Shown here in pieces: positions 57,419-64,000 of a DNA stretch of 64,000 nucleotides. Position numbers and translations under genes: made by a program. Location of the stretch: NCBI RefSeq assembly GCF_001643015.1, contig NZ_CP015622.1:2493358-2557357 (forward strand). Direction: 5' to 3'. The notes beneath the pieces are model-generated. The model saw only the letters and a program-made list of their open reading frames with translations, had not been told where the DNA came from and made no database searches. How positions within the stretch are numbered: the stretch's first letter is position 1; the number at the start of each line of letters is the position of its first letter. The DNA comes from Corynebacterium crudilactis (GTDB lineage: Bacteria > Actinomycetota > Actinomycetes > Mycobacteriales > Mycobacteriaceae).

Positions 57419-58189
57419 ATGACTTTGACAATTGAGGAAATCGCACAGACCAGAAACTTCCTGCTCGTGTCTGATTTTGATGGCACTATCGCAGGATTTA
57501 GCAAAGATCCTTATAGCGTTCCCATCAACCAGAAATCCCTCAAAGCCGTGAAGGATCTCTCTCAGCAAGCTGCCACAGACGTTGTCATTTTGTCGGGTCG
57601 CCATTTGGAAGGCTTAAAGCAGGTCCTTGATCTTGGCCAGTATCGCATCACCATGGTCGGCTCCCATGGCTCGGAAGATTCTTCCCGTCCCCGTACTCTC
57701 TCGCAAGATGAGGAGACACGCCTGGCAAGAATCGAAGCCGATCTAGAAAAGATCGTTGAGGATATCGATGGAGCCTTCGTAGAAATCAAACCCTTCCACC
57801 GGGTACTGCACTTCATTCGGGTGTCAGACAAAGCCACAATCCAAGGAATCCTTGCCCAAGCTGCTGAATTGGATACCTCAGGGCTTAAAGTAACCAATGG
57901 TAAAAATATCGTGGAGTACTCCATTAGCTCCACCACCAAGGGTTCTTGGCTGAAAGATTTTGTCAGCCGCACAGATCCAACCGGTGTCATTTTCATCGGT
58001 GATGACACCACGGATGAGCATGGCTTTGAAGCTTTAGCTGATAACCCTCGAGCTCTAACCATCAAGGTGGGTTCCGGAGACACCGCTGCTAAATCACGAG
58101 TGGACAGCGTGGATGATGTCGGAATTTTGTTGGAGAAGCTGGCGTATCACCGCATGCAGTATGTGGAAAATGCTCGCTTAGGCCACTAA
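57419..58189 (+). CDS. otsB: Trehalose-6-phosphate phosphatase OtsB
   Basis: HAD-type phosphatase, 256 residues, completing OtsAB trehalose synthesis. Motif I LVSDFDGTIAG has both catalytic Asp residues, motif II is VILSGRH, and motif IV is FIGDDTTDEHGF. VGSHGSEDS and EIKPFHRVLHF are family-specific substrate segments. ATG 57419 begins the protein; the frame continues upstream only as overlap with the lipoprotein gene. The stop overlaps the converging ipsA stop. Confidence 0.95.
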   Translation: MTLTIEEIAQTRNFLLVSDFDGTIAGFSKDPYSVPINQKSLKAVKDLSQQAATDVVILSGRHLEGLKQVLDLGQYRITMVGSHGSEDSSRPRTLSQDEETRLARIEADLEKIVEDIDGAFVEIKPFHRVLHFIRVSDKATIQGILAQAAELDTSGLKVTNGKNIVEYSISSTTKGSWLKDFVSRTDPTGVIFIGDDTTDEHGFEALADNPRALTIKVGSGDTAAKSRVDSVDDVGILLEKLAYHRMQYVENARLGH

Positions 58190-59262
58190 ACCTGACCGAT
58201 CGTGGAGCCTGGGTGGAAGGATGTTTCCAATTCCACTTTTGGCTCCACTTGTTCATTTTCAATCATTTTCAGCAAGAGCTCACCGGCTTTAAAGCCTTTA
58301 AGTTTGTTTGGCTGAATCACAGTGGTGAGGTCTCTTGCCAAAGCCATGTGTGTGCCGTCATATCCGGTGAGAGATAAATCAGCTGGCACAGACTTACCCA
58401 CAGTTTTTAAATACTCCAGCACGCCAAAGGCAAGAGAGTCCGTCGTGCACAACACGGCAGTTAAATCTGGGTGAGCTTCCAGCAGCTGCTTGGCTACGTC
58501 AAAGTTATGAGTGCGGTTGTTGATCCAACATTCCATGATCGGCACAGTTTCAATACCGATCCCCGCATCGGCAAACACTTCTAAGGCACCTATGACGCGG
58601 GCACGTTGTACTTGATACTGTGCATTTTCTAGACGTTCACGGGTGACATGCCCATCGTTTCTTTCGCGGTCAAGACGAATAGACAGCACACCAATGTTGC
58701 GGTGTCCAGCATTAACAAGCGCTTGGGCAGCAGCCCCTATGGCACTGCGATCATTTGGGCCAATAAAGGGCATGCCCTCTTCGTCTGCTGGTTGGTCTGC
58801 GATAACAGCAGGAAGTCCGCGAGCACGAATGGCATCAATATGTGGATCACCTTTGGCCACGGAATAAATAACCACTCCGTCCACGGCTGCGTTGTTCACT
58901 AGTTGCTGCGCAGAGACATGATCCACGCTGCTTTCTGGCGAGGCCGGAATCAATGTTAATTGAGTCTCTCCTGCCGCTTGGGCGACTCCTGCAAGGAAGT
59001 CAACGGATGCCATATCCTCGAAGGCATAGGTGAGATCCTCGGTGAGTAATACTCCTATGGCTCCCGCTCTGCGGGTACGCAAACTCCGAGCTACTGGATC
59101 AGGGCCTAAATATCCCATGCCCTCAGCGGTATCGAGGATGCGTTGCCGGAGTTCTGCAGAGAGCTGCTCTGGCCGATTGTAGGCGTTGGACACTGTGGTC
59201 CTTGAGACACCCAATTTTGCTGCAATTGATGCAAGGGTTCCGTATTGTTGTTTCCTACCCAT
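58186..59262 (-). CDS. ipsA: LacI-type regulator IpsA
   Basis: A 358-residue LacI family regulator. The helix-turn-helix is LASIAAKLGVSRTTVSNAYNRPEQLS; the hinge and periplasmic-binding-like domain follow (VARSLRTRRAGAIGVLL). In C. glutamicum the LacI regulator at this position, IpsA, responds to myo-inositol and activates ino1 and cell-wall lipid genes; assignment rests on remembered gene order between otsB and the zinc transporter. ATG 59262 fits a TAGATT -10 box 9 bp upstream (leaderless); a GTG 9 bp upstream is the alternative. Confidence 0.85.
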   Translation of the reverse strand: MGRKQQYGTLASIAAKLGVSRTTVSNAYNRPEQLSAELRQRILDTAEGMGYLGPDPVARSLRTRRAGAIGVLLTEDLTYAFEDMASVDFLAGVAQAAGETQLTLIPASPESSVDHVSAQQLVNNAAVDGVVIYSVAKGDPHIDAIRARGLPAVIADQPADEEGMPFIGPNDRSAIGAAAQALVNAGHRNIGVLSIRLDRERNDGHVTRERLENAQYQVQRARVIGALEVFADAGIGIETVPIMECWINNRTHNFDVAKQLLEAHPDLTAVLCTTDSLAFGVLEYLKTVGKSVPADLSLTGYDGTHMALARDLTTVIQPNKLKGFKAGELLLKMIENEQVEPKVELETSFHPGSTIGQV

Positions 59263-59342
59263 AATCACCACAATCTACCAGCTAGAATGGTTGCATATCT
59301 GTAACCGAGTTCCTGGGAAGCCATTTTCAATAGATTTTCATG

Positions 59343-59378
59343 TTGACAATGCTTTTCAATAAGCATTTAATGGCAAAT
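59343..59378 (+). promoter_or_regulatory. znuA promoter with embedded palindrome (candidate Zur box)
   Basis: Consensus -35 TTGACA (59343-59348), 17-bp spacer and -10 TTTAAT (59366-59371), 7 bp before ATG 59379. The spacer holds the 20-bp inverted repeat AATGCTT-TTCAAT-AAGCATT (59348-59367). A repressor bound there would block RNA polymerase. In C. glutamicum the zinc regulator Zur controls this transporter. Confidence 0.6.
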
Positions 59379-60284
59379 ATGAAAAGAATCCTCTGGTCAC
59401 TTCCCCTACTCCCCTTAGTTCTTGCCGGCTGCACTGCCACCAGCACAGCAGAACCAGACGATTCTTTAAAAATAGTCACATCCACTCAAGTGTGGGCTGA
59501 TATCGCTCAAGCAGTAGCCCCAGACGCCACCATTGAGGCCATCATTAGTGGCGGAGACGTAGACCCACACTCCTTTGAGCCTTCTGCGGTAGACATGGCA
59601 CAAGTATCCGAAGCAGACATCATTATCGTTGGCGGCGGCGGATACGATTCCTGGCTCTATGATTCACTCGGCGAAGATGACCGCATTATTCATGCACTTG
59701 AACTCACCGATCACGATCACGAGGATCATGAAACCCACGAAGCTCACGAGGGACATGAGGATCACGAAGAGCATGCAGACGTAGACAATGAGCACGTGTG
59801 GTACTCCACCGAAGAGGTCTCAGAGGTGGCTGAAGATTTCGCAGAAAAAGTTCGCGAGCTAGATCCAGAAATCACTGTCACTCCCGAAGTTGTCACTGCG
59901 AAGATGGATGAACTCCACGAGACTATCCATGCGCTGCCGGCCGTGAAAATCGCTCAGACCGAGCCCATTGCGGATCATATTCTTGCGCACTCCGATGCGG
60001 TGGAATCTACACCAGCTGGCTACCGCGCAACCACGTTGAGTGAGGGCGAGCCAACGGCAGCAGATATTGCAGCATTCCAAGATGCCATCAACAATGGCGA
60101 TATTGATGTTTTGATCTATAACCCGCAGTCCGCATCGCCGGTATCCACACGACTGAAAGAATTAGCGGAAGAAAAAGGCGTGCCGGTTGTTGAGATCTAT
60201 GAGACCCCTCAAAACACCGAGAATTTCCTCGATGCCTTCACTAAAGCTGTAGATAATCTCGCAGCTGCAACTAAGCAGGTTTAG
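59379..60284 (+). CDS. znuA: Zinc-binding lipoprotein of the ABC importer (ZnuA-like)
   Basis: Captures Zn2+ outside the membrane for the ZnuCB importer. With ATG 59379 it has 301 residues: lipoprotein signal with lipobox LAGC, a cluster A-I metal-binding fold with His in DVDPHSFEPSAVDM, and a flexible His/Asp/Glu-rich loop (about residues 108-140, repeats of DHE/EHE type) as in zinc-specific binding proteins. Upstream ATGs exist at 59340 and 59370, but none has a ribosome site, and the promoter position favours 59379. Confidence 0.9.
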   Translation: MKRILWSLPLLPLVLAGCTATSTAEPDDSLKIVTSTQVWADIAQAVAPDATIEAIISGGDVDPHSFEPSAVDMAQVSEADIIIVGGGGYDSWLYDSLGEDDRIIHALELTDHDHEDHETHEAHEGHEDHEEHADVDNEHVWYSTEEVSEVAEDFAEKVRELDPEITVTPEVVTAKMDELHETIHALPAVKIAQTEPIADHILAHSDAVESTPAGYRATTLSEGEPTAADIAAFQDAINNGDIDVLIYNPQSASPVSTRLKELAEEKGVPVVEIYETPQNTENFLDAFTKAVDNLAAATKQV

Positions 60285-60294
60285 AATACTTTAG

Positions 60295-60987
60295 ATGTTG
60301 TTGACATTCACTGATGCTGCAGTGGACCCCCTCTGGAAGGGCTTGAATTTAGAGCTTAGGCAGGGGGAATTCCTTGCGGTGCTAGGCCCTAATGGTGTGG
60401 GTAAATCCACGCTCATCGGTACAGTTTTGGGCACCCGAAAACTCACCCAGGGCACAGTGAAAACTGATGCTCGCGTGGGCTATATTCCGCAGCAACGCAT
60501 CTTTGATGTGCCTTTGCGTGCGCGTGATTTAGTCTCACTTTCTGCAGCTCACGGCGTTACCTCCAACAGGAAACCGAAGAAGGGGGACGTCGATAAGCTG
60601 CTTGCTCGCGTGGGCGCAACCGGTATTGCGAATCGGCGCGTCGGTGAGCTTTCCGGTGGGCAGCAGCAGCTTGTCCGCCAGGCGCAGGCGCTTGCAGCGA
60701 AGCCACAACTATTGCTTGCCGACGAACCCCTCCTCAGTTTGGATCCCGGTATCGCACAGCGCACCGTATCATTGTTTGGTGAGCTCAAAGCTGAAGGCGT
60801 CGGTGTCGTTGTGGTTACTCACGACATCAATCCGCTGATGGGCCTAGTTGATCGCATTTTGTACCTTGCACCAAATGGACACACGATTGGCACCGTCGAC
60901 GATGTGATGCAATCAGAAAAACTGAGCGAACTCTACAATGCGCCAGTAACAGTTGCGCGCATCAACGACAGAATTGTGGTGGTTTAA
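60295..60987 (+). CDS. znuC: Zinc ABC transporter ATPase (ZnuC-like)
   Basis: A 230-residue ABC ATPase that powers the importer. Walker A is GPNGVGKST, the signature LSGGQQQLVRQAQALA, Walker B LLLADEP followed by LLSLDPG, and the switch His is in VVTHDINPL. Start codon at 60295 is 10 bp after znuA. Confidence 0.93.
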   Translation: MLLTFTDAAVDPLWKGLNLELRQGEFLAVLGPNGVGKSTLIGTVLGTRKLTQGTVKTDARVGYIPQQRIFDVPLRARDLVSLSAAHGVTSNRKPKKGDVDKLLARVGATGIANRRVGELSGGQQQLVRQAQALAAKPQLLLADEPLLSLDPGIAQRTVSLFGELKAEGVGVVVVTHDINPLMGLVDRILYLAPNGHTIGTVDDVMQSEKLSELYNAPVTVARINDRIVVV

Positions 60988-61869
60988 ATGGATTTCTCCA
61001 CTTGGATTTCCGATACCCAATACCTCCTCAGCGTTGATTTTGTACAACATGCTCTCATCGCTGCTGCTGTTCTTGGCCTACTCTCTGGAGTCATCGCGCC
61101 CCTTATTGTGATTCGTCAGCAATCTTTCGCCGTCCATGGCACTGCGGAATTGGCACTGATGGGCGCCGCCGCAGCGTTACTATTTGGGCTCAACGTGGGT
61201 GGCGGTGCTGTGATTGGCTCCGTGGTTGCCGCAATCGTACTAGCGCTGTTGGGTATGAAACAACAAGATTCCGCCGTGGGTGCCGTGATGAGTTTCGGCC
61301 TCGGACTTTCCGTATTGTTCATTCATCTCTACCCCGGTCGAAGCTCCACAGCTTTTTCCCTGCTCACAGGACAAATCGTGGGAGTATCTTCAGCCTCTTT
61401 GTGGATCTTGATTGCCGTCGCAGTGATTGTGGTGGGTGCCGTGCTGATCTTTTGGCGCCCCCTGCTTTTCGCCAGCGCAGATCCCATCATGGCACAAGCC
61501 TCCGGTGTAAATGTCCGCCTCATTGCAGTCGCATTCGCAGTTCTCGTTGGCTTGACCACCTCCCAGTCCGTACAAATCGTGGGAGCCTTGCTGGTCATGG
61601 CCTTGCTAATTACTCCCGGCGCGGCTGCAGTCGCGGTGACAGCCCATCCGATTAAAGCTGTGGTGTTGGCAGTTATTTTCGCTGAAGTCTCAGCTGTGGG
61701 CGGGCTATTGCTCTCATTGGCGCCTGGTTTGCCAGTGAGTGTTTTTGTCACCACTATTTCTTTTGTGATTTACCTGGTGTGTCGCGTGATCGGTTGGGCA
61801 AAGGGCCGCGATGCGCAGCGCGACGAAGACGCTTTCCGACGCCGTCTCCACGATCAGCATCACCACTAA
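60988..61869 (+). CDS. znuB: Zinc ABC transporter permease (ZnuB-like)
   Basis: A 293-residue ABC-3 family permease with about eight helices. The VIRQQSFAVHGTAELALMGAA cytoplasmic segment and GALLVMALLITPGAAA are family hallmarks. The C-terminal end is His- and Asp-rich (RRRLHDQHHH) and might bind metal. Its ATG directly follows the znuC stop with no gap. A strong terminator lies about 100 bp downstream. Confidence 0.92.
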   Translation: MDFSTWISDTQYLLSVDFVQHALIAAAVLGLLSGVIAPLIVIRQQSFAVHGTAELALMGAAAALLFGLNVGGGAVIGSVVAAIVLALLGMKQQDSAVGAVMSFGLGLSVLFIHLYPGRSSTAFSLLTGQIVGVSSASLWILIAVAVIVVGAVLIFWRPLLFASADPIMAQASGVNVRLIAVAFAVLVGLTTSQSVQIVGALLVMALLITPGAAAVAVTAHPIKAVVLAVIFAEVSAVGGLLLSLAPGLPVSVFVTTISFVIYLVCRVIGWAKGRDAQRDEDAFRRRLHDQHHH

Positions 61870-61969
61870 GCATATTTGATTGCCACGAGCTAGAAGACGT
61901 GCTGGTTTTTAAGGATTTCCGCTTTCCTTGCACGCCCAACCCCTCCATTTGAGCATTCGCGTGCCGAGA

Positions 61970-62031
61970 CCAAACCACAGTGCCCACGAACCTCATTTCT
62001 AGGTTCTGTGGGCACTGTGATTTGGTTTTTC
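61970..62031 (+). terminator. Rho-independent terminator of the znu operon
   Basis: Long stem CAAACCACAGTGCCCACgAACCT / AGGTTcTGTGGGCACTGTGaTTTG (few mismatches) followed by GTTTTT. Its core is the same TGCCCACG...GTGGGCACT palindrome as the dispersed repeat. Confidence 0.85.
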
Positions 62032-62048
62032 AATCTCGAAACCGGTCA

Positions 62049-62175
62049 CAGATGCCCACGAAGCTCGTTTTGGGCGACCGTGGGCACTCTCGTTTGCTGC
62101 GCCCTAAATTCTGACATTCAATTCCAAAAACATACCGCCCTAGAATCGCTCTCAAGGCACTTTAGAGACTACGTT
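62049..62175. repeat. Dispersed intergenic repeat, copy 2
   Basis: Same block order as 23693-23830: AGATGCCCACG, a spacer, CCGTGGGCACT, CGTTTG, a CCAAAAACAT-type A-rich block, TAGAATCGC and AAGG. Copies are diverged in spacers but keep the palindromic arms. Confidence 0.65.
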
Positions 62176-62287
62176 TACACAAACACATGTTCCAAGAATT
62201 CGAGGCTTTAAACGAGCGTTAAATGCCCGAAGCTTGTCATTTCTTCCTGCATGAAAAGTTCACGCAGATTTCCCTAGAGAACTAGCT

Positions 62288-63979
62288 TTATTTCTTAGCC
62301 AGTTCCTTGCCTGCGATATAGCCAAAGGTCAGTGCAGGACCTAAGTTGATGCCACCTGCAGGATAGAAACCACCCATGATGGATGCACGGTCATTGCCTG
62401 CGGTATAAAGACCATCGATCACGGTATCATCATCGCGGAGCACGCGTGATTTACCGTCTGCTTTGATGCCATCAAAAGTTCCGAATGATCCCGGGACAAC
62501 CTTCACTGCATAGAACGGTCCCTTTTCAATAGGAGCAAGAGATGGATTCGGGCCAATCTTGGGATCGCCACCGTAACGGTTAAATGATGAAGCACCGCGA
62601 CCAAACTCTGGGTCTTCTCCCCTGCGGGCATTTTCGTTGAATTCTGTGATGGTGGCACACAAACCAGCTGGATCGATGCCACATTTTTGGGCCAACTCTT
62701 CAATGGTTTTACCCTTCACCAAGTATCCAGAACGCAGATATGGGGTCAGTGGAACTGGCAGTGGCTTTGCCATGCCGAGTGGGTATTTACGCACATAGGT
62801 AGAATCCGCTATCTGCCATGAAGTAACTGCTTCTCCTTCTGGAGCGTGCGCAATCATCGCATCAACATAGTCGTAGTAGCCATTAGCTTCATTGACAAAG
62901 CGTTTTCCGGTGGACAAGACACCAATGGATCCAGGCTTTGCGCGGTCCATAATGTGTGGGAATGTGCCCACTTGGCCGTTGATATACGGCACCAAAGATA
63001 CGGGGCACCACGCAGCCGCAGATTTCAGATCATTCACAAAACCTGCACCCACTGCTCGTGCCATATCCAGGCCATCACCGGTAACTTCTGCAGGAGCTAG
63101 AGTCCAGTGCTCATTGCCGGTTGGGGTACGAGGGAAAAGCTCTTTGCGTAAAGCTGCATTGTTCGGAAAACCACCGGTCGCTAGAACAACACCGGCAGAG
63201 GCATGAAAAATTTCCGTGCCTTGTGGGGTTTGTACTTTCACGCCAGTCACACGGTCTTTGTCAGAGAGCAACTCAAAAGCAGTGTGATCGACAAGGAGTT
63301 CTACACCCAATTTATCCGCAGAAGTTGCCAAACGTGCAGTGAGTGCTGCGCCATTGACCATTTGCATATTACGCTTGTGCCTCACCAGATCCCACATATG
63401 GACCAGCACGCGCCGGGCTGCGTGAATCCAACCTCGGATATCAAACTGGGAGGCGGAGAGGAATTTGGTGAGATCTGGGCCAGCCATGATGCCCATGCCT
63501 AAAAAGGAGGTTGCGTACAGCTGATGGCGCAGTTTGGGTAGTACGGTCTTGGGTACTTTCCGGCCGTTGAATGGCTTTGGGCCAACGGAACGGTGTCCGG
63601 TTCCAGCATGAGGTAAATCGCCGTAGATATCGTTGATCTTGGCGCCCGGAGTCCACTGGAGATCAGTGTTTTTTTCAAAGAAATCCACCATCTCTGGGGC
63701 TGCATCCAAAAATGCACTGATATTTTCTTCTTGGTAGTAGTCCCCTACCACTGCACGCAGATACGTCTGGAATTCCTCTTTGGATTCCACAACGCCGTCT
63801 TTGCGAGCAAAGCTTGTTCCAGGTGTCCATGCCCAGCCACCAGACCATGTGGTGGCACCGCCGAGGACAGCTGCTTTTTCTAGGACAGCAACCTTTTTAC
63901 CGTGATAAGCAGCACTCACAGCAGCTGAGAGTCCGCCAGCGCCTGAGCCTACAACGATGACATCATAATTGCGTTTCAT
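62288..63979 (-). CDS. 3-Ketosteroid-dehydrogenase/fumarate-reductase-type flavoprotein (paralog C)
   Basis: A 563-residue FAD enzyme, third member of the class in this window. VVGSGAGGLSAAVSAAYHGKK binds FAD, then AVLGGATTWSGGWAWTPG. The C-terminal motif is GGFYPAGGINLGPALTFGYIAGKELAKK, with Tyr and Gly kept as in KstD but Ala in place of the usual Gly. ATG 63979 follows a GAGGAAG site. It stands apart from the operon at 40-47 kb; its upstream neighbour lies outside the window. Confidence 0.82.
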   Translation of the reverse strand: MKRNYDVIVVGSGAGGLSAAVSAAYHGKKVAVLEKAAVLGGATTWSGGWAWTPGTSFARKDGVVESKEEFQTYLRAVVGDYYQEENISAFLDAAPEMVDFFEKNTDLQWTPGAKINDIYGDLPHAGTGHRSVGPKPFNGRKVPKTVLPKLRHQLYATSFLGMGIMAGPDLTKFLSASQFDIRGWIHAARRVLVHMWDLVRHKRNMQMVNGAALTARLATSADKLGVELLVDHTAFELLSDKDRVTGVKVQTPQGTEIFHASAGVVLATGGFPNNAALRKELFPRTPTGNEHWTLAPAEVTGDGLDMARAVGAGFVNDLKSAAAWCPVSLVPYINGQVGTFPHIMDRAKPGSIGVLSTGKRFVNEANGYYDYVDAMIAHAPEGEAVTSWQIADSTYVRKYPLGMAKPLPVPLTPYLRSGYLVKGKTIEELAQKCGIDPAGLCATITEFNENARRGEDPEFGRGASSFNRYGGDPKIGPNPSLAPIEKGPFYAVKVVPGSFGTFDGIKADGKSRVLRDDDTVIDGLYTAGNDRASIMGGFYPAGGINLGPALTFGYIAGKELAKK

Positions 63980-64000
63980 GTTAGTTTTCTTCCTCAACTA

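Larger units (their letters stand above)
61870..62287. other. 418-bp intergenic stretch with two hairpin repeats
   Basis: No gene. It contains the znu terminator, a full copy of the dispersed repeat (62049-62175), and the 3' flank of the flavoprotein gene. Confidence 0.55.

Overview
The window looks like chromosomal DNA of Corynebacterium glutamicum or a very close relative. The gene order pstS, mshD, purM-purF, purL-purQ-purS, nucH, ptrB, purC, purB, purD, phoS-phoR, cgmA-cgmR, ddh, thrE, otsA-otsB, ipsA, znuACB follows the C. glutamicum order as I remember it. The products are typical of mycolate-containing actinobacteria: mycothiol synthase, meso-diaminopimelate dehydrogenase, a small mycomembrane-type protein. 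No database was searched. The ThrE protein differs from my memory of the type-strain protein at many positions, so a sister strain or species is possible.

Layout. 1-7.4 kb: start of phosphate-binding lipoprotein pstS, mycothiol synthase, an LmeA-type protein, a lipid kinase, a nitrobindin-like protein, a pabC-like lyase, ygfZ and a DUF3073 protein. 8-16.4 kb: purine genes purF, purM and the purS-purQ-purL operon, with a sterol-carrier-like protein, a double-hotdog thioesterase and a hemolysin III protein among them. 16.5-21 kb: glutathione peroxidase, the secreted nuclease nucH and a decayed dicarboxylate transporter gene (dctA). 21.4-29.5 kb: ptrB, purC, a 38-residue mycomembrane-type protein, purB, an aminotransferase and purD. 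Eight purine genes (purF, M, L, Q, S, C, B, D) therefore lie within 21 kb. 29.7-38 kb: a HIT protein, the PhoS-PhoR phosphate-starvation system, a TipA-type MerR regulator, a D-amino-acid lyase-like enzyme, the diamine exporter cgmA with its repressor cgmR, and another MFS transporter.

38-50 kb is the accessory part. It holds a membrane-anchored protein with two GH16 domains, then a compact minus-strand operon: MHS-type transporter, YciI-like protein, zinc alcohol dehydrogenase and two 3-ketosteroid-dehydrogenase-type flavoproteins. A LysR regulator and a divergent hydrolase plus quercetinase-like bicupin pair sit upstream. I read this as an undescribed catabolic island for a cyclic or plant-derived compound. 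A third flavoprotein of the same class lies at 62.3-64 kb.

50-62 kb returns to core genes: ddh, a depolymerase-like hydrolase, a HAD protein, tRNA-Thr, threonine exporter thrE, the otsA/otsB trehalose genes with two small companion genes, the LacI-type regulator ipsA and a zinc ABC importer.

Non-coding structure is rich. It includes many clear hairpin terminators, a 144-bp near-perfect palindrome upstream of cgmA, a 36-bp perfect palindrome before the GH16 gene, nested palindromes before the small mycomembrane gene, and a small dispersed repeat family at 23.7 and 62 kb.
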